Source: Akebia trifoliata
Lineage: Eukaryota > Streptophyta > Magnoliopsida > Ranunculales > Lardizabalaceae
DNA: 64,000 nt
Direction: 5' to 3'
Assembly (NCBI GenBank): GCA_017979445.1
Contig: CM030705.1
Span: 13,719,040-13,783,039, forward strand
The position numbers and the translations under genes were made by a program. Numbering within the stretch: position 1 is the stretch's first letter; each line of letters begins with the position of its first letter. Shown here piece after piece: positions 57,501 through 64,000 of the stretch. The notes under the pieces were generated by a model. That model worked only from the letters and a program-made list of their open reading frames with translations. It searched no databases and was not told the origin of the DNA.

Positions 57501-60335
57501 CCCCTAAGTCCCATTTTCAAGATTTTCTCAAAATTTCACTATTTTTTTTCTCGAGATACGAATTGAAAACTTGGGCTTTTACAGGCGTTTTGATAATAAA
57601 GTAGTGATGAGGAATTGCTTTTGGTCTTGGTAGCAAAGATAAATGGTATTTTGGTAAATATGAAGGGTATTTTGGTAATTCCTTTTTGTTTTTTAGGGTT
57701 TGCTTGAAAATTTGATTAAAAATGAAGGCTATTTTGATAAAAGATGAAGGGTATTTTGGAAGATGAAGGGTATTTTGGTAATTCATTTATATTTTTTAAG
57801 GTTAAGTTTGATTGAAAATTTGATTAAAGATGAAAGGTATTTTGATAATTGGTAAAGATGAAGGGTATTTTGGTAATTCTTTTTATTTTTTATGGTTAAG
57901 TTTGGTTGGAAATTTGATTAAAGATGAAGGATATTTTGGTAATTCCTTTTTATTTTTTAAGGTTAAGTTTGATTGAAAATTTGATTAAAGATGAAGGGTA
58001 TTTTAGTAAAAATGAAGAGCATTTTGGAAGATGAAGGGTATTTTGGTAAAGATGAAAGGTATTTTGGTAATTCCTTTTTCATTTTTTAAGGTTAAGTTTG
58101 GTTGAAAATTTGATTAAAGATGAAGGGTATTTTGGTAACTACACTTGAGTCGTTTTATGTTTTTGGCTTCCAGCAAAAGTCATTTGGAGATGTCCCTCTT
58201 GGGCGATTTCTTTTAGGAACTACTTTTGGGCTTTAATTGAAATTCATGGGAGCCAAATAAGCCCAAACGAATATCATTTATCTGGTTTTTTTGGCTTAAA
58301 AGTAAAAAAAGCTGCCTCCTGAAGCTCAAACAGATAGGACCATAGATTATCTTATTTTCAATTTGATGTACTTAAACATCTATGTAAAGATAAAGATAAA
58401 GGGTTATGAAATACAAATTTTTGTACAGATTATTCCCAGGGAAAGCACAAAGAAAACAATAGGCAATCTGGTAAAAAAGTAAATAAATCAAAATCCGATT
58501 TCTATATGTATAGATCTATCCAAGAAGAAGGAAAAAAAAGTGAAATGGCGTGGTACAATGTTTATTACATCTCGTCTTATAGCTGGTGAACATAGGGTCG
58601 GTGGATCCCGTCAAACATAGGCTTCTTGTGAGCAAAATATTTTTCTTAAATAATTAACCTTTATCGTAGTATCTAAGTTAAGGACCCATAAATAAATCAA
58701 TAACTCTAGTGGTTATGGTAGATTAAAGAGTTATGGAGATTCCTAGATGGGAATTATCCCTCTCTGTCACATACTTGTAGCACACACTTTGTGCTCGTGG
58801 TTTAACATTGGGCAACAAATATTGAGATAAATACTTACAAATAAAAGTAATATCCCCATTCACACCCTATGTTACTTGGTTCATCGCTTCGCTTGATTCA
58901 AATTTGGGTTTGTGGTTTGTCACTCTAGAACAAACTTGGTTTGTAAGAGTAGGCAAAGATAATTCGTTTCTTGGTTAGCTAGTTTAGTTTACTTGTGCAT
59001 ATATATTGTTATAGTTTTAGTTCTAATTTATTTTTATGTGGTATGTCGTGTTGGGCCCATAACTTATTAATGTAAGTGGGTCCACATTTTTTGGTCCAAA
59101 TGTATATATATGCCCCATTCCCAAGTCCTGGGTATCTAGTTATCCCGGTAGTTGTATCAGAGGCTGCAGACGTTAGAAGCTTCCTATCAGATGTTAAGAC
59201 GTTAGCCCTATCCTCTGCATGGTCTTCTCCGTAGGGCCGATGCGCGGACATGCTGAAAGCAAGAGGCATAACTCATTTACTAGATTGAGAGATCCTCCTT
59301 TTGCTTCTTTCTCCAGCAGCTATTGCTAAAGGCGGGGGTCGGGTTGTTAGGATAGACGTAGCCTCACCTTTCGTGTACCGAAACGTGAGATAAGGGGTCC
59401 CCAACCCAAGGTTTCTAAGAGTCAATCATATGGCAAAACCATAGGGCTATCTCCCTATTGAGACTAGATCCTTCGGTTCTTTTATATATATATAGGAGAA
59501 ATGAGGTGAGTACCTAATCTTAAACTAACCTACAGGCCTCCCAGAGGTGTGCATGTTTGGTGGTAATATGGGTAATCAAATTTCTCACATGCTCTTTGAG
59601 CCTCAATGGGAATTCATAGTATTTAGGTTTCAAATCTTGGTTGGACATCTCAATAGAGTTGTCTTGGATGAGTCAACTCGTCTCAGACGAGATAAACCCT
59701 TAACTCGGTTTACGATTATTTATTAATACATATTTATATGCAAATAATTATAATTCTTTTAATAAAATAAGGTAGATTAAATATGCTTAGTCATAAGATT
59801 TTTTTTTTGTTAAAATAATTATATTTTAGAAATATAATTGTTTTAATTAAAAATACGAAATCCCAATTTACTTGGCAAAGTTTTATTGACTTGGCTGAGA
59901 TTTTCAAAATTTCGTCCAAGACATCTTGTTTGTCATATGAGATGGCGTGAAGCCTGAAATGAGGTGTCCATTCTCTGTATTGAATGACACCAAGATGACT
60001 CAGGCTAGTCATCTTGGTCTCGGACAATATTTGAAACCATGATAGTAGTTCATATGGACATTATATTGATGTGATCATGTTTTGATGCCCACCTCCTCCC
60101 CCCCTTTTTTTTTCTTTCAAATGTTTTCAACATCTTAGTACTGAATTTGCAATTCTGCTTCTATGTATCATAGACATTTTTTTTTATCCAGTTTGCATTC
60201 AACCGTTTAGGAGTGTTATTGCATGAGCATGCTTGTTATTTTTAGTTCTGTGTTAGGCTGCAGAGAGGCTCATTCTGAGTGAAGGGGAGCTCAAAAGTCA
60301 GCTTGAGGATTTTCGAAAAGATCCTGAAATTAAAG
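37282..60335 (+). CDS. DPE1: 4-alpha-glucanotransferase, plastid (disproportionating enzyme DPE1), exons 1-5 of a longer gene
   Basis: DPE1 (GH77, EC 2.4.1.25) transfers glucan units between malto-oligosaccharides in plastids, recycling maltotriose during starch breakdown. Exons: 37282-37677, 37942-38004, 44347-44435, 44542-44602 and 60257-60335 (688 nt, 229 codons), all with GT-AG borders and matching phases (0, 0, 2, 0, then 1). Exon 1 starts with a Ser/Asn/His-rich, acid-poor transit peptide of about 50 residues, then RRAGVLLHPTSLPGPYGIGD and FRFLDWLHDAGFSAWQ. Later exons read VLPLVPPGRKG..GSPYSGQ, DANCGNTLLISLGELVKDGL, MERVNFSVVADVKEPLIAK and AAERLILSEGELKSQLEDFR. Plant DPE1 is about 570-580 residues; the catalytic Asp/Glu residues are in exons beyond 64000. 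Introns 2 (6342 bp) and 4 (15654 bp) are filled with transposons; no coding damage is seen. Confidence 0.95.
37890..37910. repeat. (TG)n microsatellite in DPE1 intron 1
   Basis: Ten TG units just before the branch/acceptor region of intron 1. Confidence 0.95.
38285..39202 (+). repeat. 5' LTR (918 bp) with internal tandem repeat
   Basis: It is aligned to the 3' LTR over its length. It contains about four units of a roughly 57-bp repeat (AAGGTGGTTCGGCCTCCTAA followed by GGAGCCAACC...CACTTG) at 38460-38680. Confidence 0.85.
39518..40045. mobile_element. hAT-type MITE with perfect 8-bp TSD TATACAAC
   Basis: It starts TAGGGTTGTCAATGG and ends CCATTGACAACCCTA, a perfect 15-bp inverted pair. Both flanks are TATACAAC (39510-39517 and 40046-40053), the 8-bp duplication made by hAT transposases. 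Its 528 bp are non-coding, with GGGCC-rich arms around an AT-rich centre. It is inserted in the internal leader of the LTR element. Confidence 0.95.
40086..40385 (+). pseudogene. Gag N-terminal remnant of the intron-2 LTR element
   Basis: The frame starts MASISNHHPYKDPLDSVG, is broken by TAG at 40161 and continues in phase to 40385, with a coiled, Gln/Glu-rich stretch (MQKQQEMVRTLRQENARLQT). A leucine-spaced coiled-coil start is usual for plant gypsy Gag proteins. The capsid domain and zinc knuckle are not present. Confidence 0.5.
41120..41310 (+). pseudogene. Gypsy RNase H remnant
   Basis: The order WKLLVNGSS, then AGIILITP, KLEKAVYFGLKAFDNEAK and IILGLEMA matches the RNase H domain of plant gypsy pol. 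The first catalytic Asp, expected in a VDGSS motif, is Asn here (AAT). Frames either side do not continue the domain. Confidence 0.65.
42103..43310 (+). repeat. 3' LTR (1208 bp) with expanded internal tandem repeat
   Basis: It is about 290 bp longer than its 5' partner, mainly because the AAGGTGGTTCGGCCTCC repeat region (42280-42640) has more units and an adjoining stretch (42640-42770) is missing from the 5' copy. Confidence 0.85.
43661..43945. repeat. Interspersed repeat in DPE1 intron 2, inverted copy of 5404-5655
   Basis: It runs from TACTAGAAGGTGGTGCAAAC to CCATTATAATAGT and shares the GAGGGCATTTATGGCC block with the SEC6 intron copy. It is non-coding. Confidence 0.7.
43946..44346 (+). 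other. 3' part of DPE1 intron 2, apparently native
   Basis: It is T-rich and ends in the acceptor TTTACCTGCAG. No element ends were recognised. Confidence 0.5.
44634..45492 (-). mobile_element. LINE, 3' part, antisense in DPE1 intron 4 (split by a copia element)
   Basis: On the minus strand, LKDQFPNLYIISEKKALLV (from 45480) is followed by the zinc-binding RVT region GLITVDICLICKADRKTADH and LFIHCKIALEIR (45160-45070), then a noncoding tail ending near 44634. These are the C-terminal landmarks of plant L1-type ORF2. Frameshifts are present. The rest of the LINE resumes at 53218, showing that the copia element inserted into it. Confidence 0.8.
46318..48092 (+). mobile_element. Small Ty1/copia element (inner), 132-bp LTRs, TSD ATTAT
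   Basis: LTRs 46318-46449 and 47961-48092 are 132 bp each and nearly identical, beginning TGTTAAATAAGTTAG and ending AAAAATCCA. Both flanks are ATTAT (46313-46317 and 48093-48097). A tRNA-Met site TGGTATCAGAGC lies at 46453 and a polypurine tract TTGAGGGGGAG at 47950. Only the last part of pol remains, so it is internally deleted and must have moved with help from a complete relative. Confidence 0.95.
47280..47955 (+). pseudogene. Copia reverse transcriptase C-terminus and RNase H (inner element)
   Basis: GKLIYLSMTRPDIVYAVSVV and a SQFMHSPR block close the reverse transcriptase. RNase H follows: AWTDADYAGSVTDRRSTSGY, a SAESEYRAMA motif, LYCDNKSAI and TKHIEVDHHFIREK. The key Asp, Glu and Asp residues of RNase H are present. 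In-frame stops TGA at about 47600 and TAG near 47825 interrupt it. The preceding 46470-47275 is non-coding, with GCAGAGGTGCAGTT repeats at 46970-47045. Confidence 0.85.
48290..49042 (+). pseudogene. Copia gag zinc knuckle and pre-integrase region (outer element)
   Basis: A Gly/Arg-rich lead is followed by a CCHC-like knuckle HCGRSGHEKARCF (48318-48360) in which the first Cys is Arg (CGC). Downstream, EVHFADGSFIPIHIKGTI, LDSVFHVPHLSLDILSVS and NCSVTFFPTHCIFQDLT form the protease end and the GAG-pre-integrase region, ending LWHARLGYA just before the Harbinger insertion at 49049. Frame changes and stops are frequent. Confidence 0.75.
49052..50499. mobile_element. Non-autonomous PIF/Harbinger-like element C in the copia element
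   Basis: The copia coding order breaks at 49049 (LWHARLGYA) and resumes at about 50515 (LVHFDVRGPSP). The left end GGCTCTGTTTGATAAC and the reverse complement of the right end, GAGTATGTTTGGAAAAC, are similar, flanked by TAA and TTA. The left 500 bp closely follow the left arm of Harbinger B (a TTTGATAGA..TTTGGTAATTA block and a GGCAGCATCTTCTCTTAAAA block), so it is a deletion derivative of that group. No transposase is encoded. Confidence 0.75.
50515..51600 (+). pseudogene. Copia integrase region (outer element), degraded
   Basis: LVHFDVRGPSPVTT begins the integrase core, followed by a TWVYLM/SV-like stretch and an AFLFNRVPSRTLGGQIP block and FGCICFVQDN block at 50950-51085, the usual order in copia integrase. 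Frameshifts and stops are throughout. Confidence 0.7.
51600..53065 (+). pseudogene. Copia reverse transcriptase and RNase H (outer element), degraded
   Basis: IEMDALQKN starts the reverse transcriptase; VNGFSL, LVAKGFTRTPGKDFG, HQLDLKNAFLNGDLSEVIYM and VNMDDIIFTGDDAQ follow, the last holding the catalytic DD pair with Met where the family usually has Val. RNase H then shows TDADYVSSITDR, ALGTCELIW and LFCDNKYTI. Several stops and frameshifts exist, so no enzyme can be made. Confidence 0.85.
53218..53545 (-). mobile_element. LINE, 5' part of the split copy (joins 45492)
   Basis: On the minus strand the order KVHLIKW, KMHEFGALRKW, NRLSQRVIKL and GKGTRICFWEDK is the segment of plant LINE ORF2 that directly precedes PLKDQFPNLY, which is found at 45480 on the other side of the copia element. 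This shows a simple insertion of the copia element into an older LINE. The 5' end of the LINE is truncated near 53545. Confidence 0.75.
53546..54322 (+). other. DPE1 intron 4, no gene or element recognised
   Basis: T-rich sequence with no coding pattern. Confidence 0.5.
54756..57583 (-). mobile_element. Solo LTR, 2828 bp, second copy of 24368-27359
   Basis: It begins TGTGACGCCCCGCCAAACGC and ends GGGCTTTTACA. It is collinear with the copy at 24368-27359 over its whole length with frequent substitutions and small indels. Flanks are GGTGT (54751-54755) and GGCGT (57584-57588), one mismatch. A 173-codon open frame on its minus strand (57137-56616) is not kept in the other copy and is not taken as a gene. 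Confidence 0.85.
57590..58140 (+). repeat. Minisatellite, units of roughly 35-80 bp, in Harbinger D
   Basis: The unit GATGAAGGGTATTTTGGTAA with an optional tail TTCCTTTTTATTTTTTAAGG TTAAGTTTGATTGAAAATTTGATTAAA (quoted in two parts) recurs about ten times in long and short forms. It is non-coding. Confidence 0.9.
58342..58867 (+). other. DPE1 intron 4, no gene recognised
   Basis: AT-rich sequence without coding pattern or element ends. Confidence 0.45.
58868..58941. mobile_element. Fragment of the 4331-4703 MITE family
   Basis: CTATGTTACTTGGTTCATC and the following TTCAAATTTGGGTTTGTGGTT / GTCACTCTAGAACAAAC match the left part of the MITE at 4331 and 2898, then the similarity stops. Confidence 0.65.
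59034..59490. other. GC-richer segment of unknown origin
   Basis: This segment has clearly higher GC than the intron around it and is rich in non-repetitive text such as CCGATGCGCGGACATGC and GGCGGGGGTCGGG. A minus-strand open frame (59269-59009, 86 codons) shows no known domain. It could be an organelle-derived insertion or an unidentified LTR; I cannot decide. Confidence 0.3.
59491..60256 (+). other. Distal DPE1 intron 4, nothing recognised
   Basis: AT-rich, ending in the acceptor CTGTGTTAG at 60256. Confidence 0.5.
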
Positions 60336-60519
60336 GTAAATATTTTCTTTCTTAATACATTTACATCTATCTTCTTGGGAAATTTATTGCGTTCATGAAG
60401 GATACAATTTTTTTATATGGTCCACTGATGAATAGTCCCTTTCTATGTAACAATGACATGAACTTGTAGGCCGGTGTGCAACATGGATATAAGGTGTTTG
60501 ACATGGTGCCTTCAAGAAG

Positions 60520-60569
60520 CTCTCTCTCTCTCTCTCACACACACACGCGCACACACACACACACACACA
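60520..60569. repeat. (TC)n(AC)n compound microsatellite
   Basis: Eight TC units followed by about seventeen AC units with one GCGC interruption, in DPE1 intron 5. Confidence 0.95.
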
Positions 60570-60990
60570 TTTTATGTCTAAAATTTATGAAAGTAAATAG
60601 CACAGTTATACGAAGATAACCTCTAGAGGCTAAGGAGGCTGAGGCCATCTCTCATGAAAAACAGGAAAAGGAAAACAAACGACCTCATCCCATTAACAAC
60701 GATATCCCATTCTAATAATTGAATTTAAAAGAGAAAATCCATTTACAATCCTTATGCAACTTGGAACAGTTTGATTTAAAAATGCTGATATGCCCACGTA
60801 ATATAACACAAACACATTTTATGTCTAAAATTTATTAAAGTAGATTGCACAATTATACGAAGATGACCTCTAGGGGCCAAGGCCATCTCTCACGAAAAAT
60901 AAGAAAAAGAAAACAAACGACCTCATCCTATTAACAACAATATCCCATTCTAACAATTCAGCTTAAAAGAGAAAATCCATTTACAATACA
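60567..60990 (+). repeat. Direct duplication, two copies about 244 bp apart
   Basis: The stretch CACATTTTATGTCTAAAATT to GAGAAAATCCATTTACAAT occurs at about 60567-60752 and again at 60811-60989, with about ten differences and a short indel (AAGGAGGCTG missing from the second copy). Confidence 0.9.
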
Positions 60991-62430
60991 TGCACCGATG
61001 TTTTTTTGTTAAGTCTCAAACAAAAGCAACACATAACGGGGTGACGTTGGGAAGACATACCAAGTACAATATACTCAAAAAAGAAGTAATTCATGATCTA
61101 AATTCATCACATGCTTCCTTTGAATGCAAAATCCTTTAAGAAGGCCTTCTGATCCTTGTAGAGCTTAGATCAGGAAAGCATGTGAGATTTGAACACCATG
61201 ATGATATCATGGAGGGATTTCTCCTTGGCCTTGGGGATTTTATTATGTCTTTCTTTCCTGATACTCCAGCATTGCAAATGAGTATCACCCTAAAGAATAC
61301 TTTTTGTTGTAGAAAATCCATGCTCAGCCAACCATGCAAAACGAAAGCCACCAAAAATGGAAGAGTCTAAATGAGATTTTTTTATGGCTTGCTTTGATGT
61401 TTTAGGGTTGTAACTAGTCAGCATATAAATTTAGCTATAACAAGGTCTTTTGTTTGGGATGTGAGTACATTGGGAGCATTGCTGGGATCCTTAGCCGTGG
61501 TTTAACACTTTACTGGCTACTTATTCTCTTGAGTGCTAGTTATAGATCCAAAGCCATTTGGAACACATCATAAATAAATTTGTGCATAAGATGACTACAT
61601 TGAAGTCTTGATATACTTCAAAAGGAGGAGATTTATGTTGCTTAAAAGTGCATTTTCTACTTGCTGCCATTTGAGCAACAAATGGCGTCCCTCTTCTTGT
61701 GCCCCTGAATCCATAAGCACTGTGCAGGACCACGAAATCATCCAATCTTGTGCATCTGTAACTGTCAATTATTGTAGAAGCTTGCTTAAACATGAATAAC
61801 TCCCTTTGGTATTCTACTTTATTCTTACATGAACCAATATGTCCATTCCTATGCGAACCAATTCTTGATATAAGTACTTCCATATGTTATCATCTCATAA
61901 ATATTTGTATACTGATTTATTTTTGTCATCGTTTTTCATAACCATATCTATTATGAAGAAATTTGAGGAAGCGACCAAAGAATTTTTGTGGGATGATAGT
62001 GATTAAGCTTAGCTACTAGAAGAGCCAGGAAGCGGTTATATGCTTAGGACCATGGTGTCATTAGAAACTAGAAATTGAACTCTTTTATGATTGGAAATTG
62101 GTGGTGGAAGCAAGTTCTAAAATCTCGTTTTCAGGCAATGTTTCAGCCAGGAGAAAATCGAAACATTCTTGATTGAAACATTTTGAAATGTTTGAAACAT
62201 TCAATTTTCACTGTCGATCTTCTGTTCTGACCAAAACTAGAATGTTTTGTCGAAAAATTGCAAATTGACATGAAATTTTGAACCATGGGCGGCGGAAGCG
62301 AGATTCCAAAGTAAAAGTGGTATCTTGGGTATAAAGATTCTTGTTACTAGGGGAAGAACACAACTATGAGTTGGTGGAATTGAAGGATGTCTATATACTA
62401 GAAAGAAGGTTGTTAGGGAATTAGAAATCA
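60991..62430 (+). other. DPE1 intron 5, no gene recognised
   Basis: It has small open frames in both directions without domains. A clustered GAAACATT/AATGTTTC motif at 62130-62200 can form short hairpins. Confidence 0.4.
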
Positions 62431-62439
62431 AGACAATAA

Positions 62440-63140
62440 ATGGAACTCTTTTGGGAAAATGGTCTTTGAGATTTGGAATAGAAGTTACATTTGTGGAGAG
62501 TGCAATAAAAACAAAGTATGGTAGTAAGAACTTTGTAAGGATAATAAAGAGGTTCGTTAGCCCTACGGATACAACTTTGTTGTTGTTGCATTCGTCAGTT
62601 GGATGTAGTTTATTAGGGGAATCCAAAAGCTGCATGAGTAGTAGTTTGTGAAGGATTACATTTCAAGGTGGGAAAGGGAGATAGGAATCTTTTTTGGGGG
62701 ACAAGTTGTGTAGAAATACTCTATTTTTACAATTTTTATCTCCAAGTCTCTTTGCAGTTTCTAGTAGGAAACAACGTCCAATTATGGACTTCATGGCCGT
62801 ATCATTGAAAAGTTATCATAGAATTCTGTTTCAAGAGGAACCATAAAGATTTGGGGGATTTATTTTGTTCCTACTTTATCAAGGATACCCCCTTTCCACT
62901 TGGATGGGGACAAATGCTATGGTTGATGGAACACCATGCTCTTTTCGTTGGTAGATTTCTCAACAATCAACATGGCACTGGATTCTACATCGGGTTCCTT
63001 AGTTCAAGCTGCTCCTTTTAGTTTGGTACCTAAGATTCCATACAGCTTTGCATATTTTGTTTGGTCCACTTGCCCAACTGTTTTGATATTTTTTATTGTT
63101 GATCGTCTGGTTCTCCTATACAATCATTACTGATTTCTGT
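62440..63140 (+). mobile_element. Probable LINE ORF2 relic in DPE1 intron 5
   Basis: Shifting plus-strand frames give an ..KWSLRFGIE..IKTKYGS.. stretch, a WGTSCVEILYFYNFY stretch at the place of the usual FWEDKW..P.LY block, then W.LDSTSGSL..AAPFSL and FAYFVWSTCPTVLIF, in the order of a plant LINE ORF2 C-terminal half. The match is loose and full of stops, so confidence is low. Confidence 0.35.
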
Positions 63141-64000
63141 TCCATGTACAAACCTATGGAGAAATTGTCTATGGTCTCCTTATTCTCTATGATGTAGCCA
63201 AATTAATGTGGACATTGCTTTTTTTTTTTTTTTTTTCTTGTCATGATTTGTGCCTAAATTGTCATACTCTGCCATTTTTTTTCTTGAGGTTGGATTCTTT
63301 GGAGAATGCAACCATTTGCAATTTATTGGGCTTTTGGAAGGAGGAGGGGGGACAAGGGAATGCTTGATGGTTGGAAGAATGGTATTTGTGCTATTGTCTA
63401 GATATGGAGGCACTTATTTTTTTGTTGTCTAAACTATTGAAGGAATAGATGGAGAGACTTCCACATACTACAATTAACTTATTTTGGCCAATACCTTTTC
63501 ATTGTGAAAGTCGGGGCCTTAGTTGTCAAAAAAGTTTGTCTAGGTATCGAGCTCTGAAATGGCTTTGTCGAAGGGTAGATTCAAGAGCTAGACATTAGTT
63601 TTGCATGTTAGAGAAGTTGAGCTAGGGTCTAGGTCTCATGGTTTATAAGGTAATATCTTGGACTGTACCTTGGTCCTTTTTGTCTCTGAAGTCAGACCTG
63701 AAGCAAGTTTTCCGAGTTCTTTATAAATGTTCTGTAGGGGTGGCATGTGTACGATTTTGTTGTGTTTAATATTTTTAATGTCCACATAATTTGACATGTT
63801 ACACTAGAATCCATTGAAAAGAAATGGAGATATCGGATCGCCTTGTCTCATAAGCTTTACTCAATTCATGCAAATAAGCTGAAAATATGTAAGTTGAATT
63901 TTTGAGAGTTACTGCTTATATTTATATTTATATAAGGTGTCATTTGCAAACTGCAAATGTGAAATCATATGCCCATTCTCCCCGGCCGCAAACCCTGAAT
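63141..64000 (+). other. DPE1 intron 5, continuing past the window
   Basis: T-rich with a long poly-T run at 63217-63236. No DPE1 exon 6 (expected to continue after EIKG) was found before the window end. Confidence 0.5.

Larger units (their letters stand above)
54323..58341. mobile_element. PIF/Harbinger-like element D, non-autonomous, in DPE1 intron 4
   Basis: The left end GGACCCTATTTGTTTGAGC pairs with the reverse complement of the right end, GGTCCTATCTGTTTGAGC, and the pairing continues into CTTC.(A)GGAGGC(T)GGCT. Sub-terminal sequence on both sides matches Harbinger A. No transposase gene is seen; the span contains a 2.8-kb solo LTR (54756-57583) and a minisatellite. A clear target duplication was not found. 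Confidence 0.75.

Noticed and set aside
61136..61883. Two minus-strand open frames of 72 and 115 codons in DPE1 intron 5
   Set aside because: No domain, repeat end or splice pattern supports a gene; could be a relic of an unidentified element.

Overview
This window looks like AT-rich nuclear DNA of a dicot plant. Evidence for that is split genes with GT-AG introns and plant-type products, abundant LTR retrotransposons, LINEs, PIF/Harbinger and hAT elements, and an integrated plant pararetrovirus. I cannot name the species. No bacterial operons, rRNA, tRNA or CRISPR arrays were seen.

Only two host genes are recognised, and both run off the window. SEC6 (exocyst subunit) lies on the minus strand at 3469-6480: seven clean N-terminal exons are present and the remaining two thirds must lie left of position 1. 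DPE1 (plastid 4-alpha-glucanotransferase, disproportionating enzyme) lies on the plus strand: exons 37282-37677, 37942-38004, 44347-44435, 44542-44602 and 60257-60335, with the rest to the right of 64000. Its introns 2 (6.3 kb) and 4 (15.7 kb) are swollen by transposons, yet every exon joins in frame.

Layout: 1-3.4 kb is SEC6 intron 7 with a LINE 3' end and a MITE. 3.5-6.5 kb is SEC6, with MITEs in its introns. 7.2-13.5 kb is a circularly permuted segment of an endogenous caulimovirid (RT-RNase H, a second ORF, intergenic region with tRNA-Met primer site, movement protein) between LTR fragments. 13.5-16.5 kb is LTR debris and a MITE. 16.5-37.0 kb is one degraded PIF/Harbinger element opened by a gypsy-type LTR element. 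That in turn holds a second, much better preserved Harbinger element (19.9-29.7 kb, itself holding a 3-kb solo LTR) and a tandem array interrupted by a solo LTR within a solo LTR. The outer element ends only about 270 bp before the DPE1 start codon.

DPE1 intron 2 holds a complete gypsy-type element (38285-43310, TSD TGATT) with a hAT MITE inside. Intron 4 holds an antisense LINE split by a copia element (about 45493-53217), which contains a second small copia element (46318-48092, TSD ATTAT) and a non-autonomous Harbinger element. A further Harbinger element (54323-58341) follows and holds a second copy of the 3-kb solo LTR. Intron 5 holds duplicated DNA and a probable LINE relic.

I found no clearly new functional system. 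The items most worth a second look are the permuted pararetrovirus with an intact movement-protein frame and an unexplained intact leader ORF, the almost intact Harbinger B two-gene set, and the deep nesting abutting the DPE1 promoter. Boundaries given as 'about' were judged by eye.
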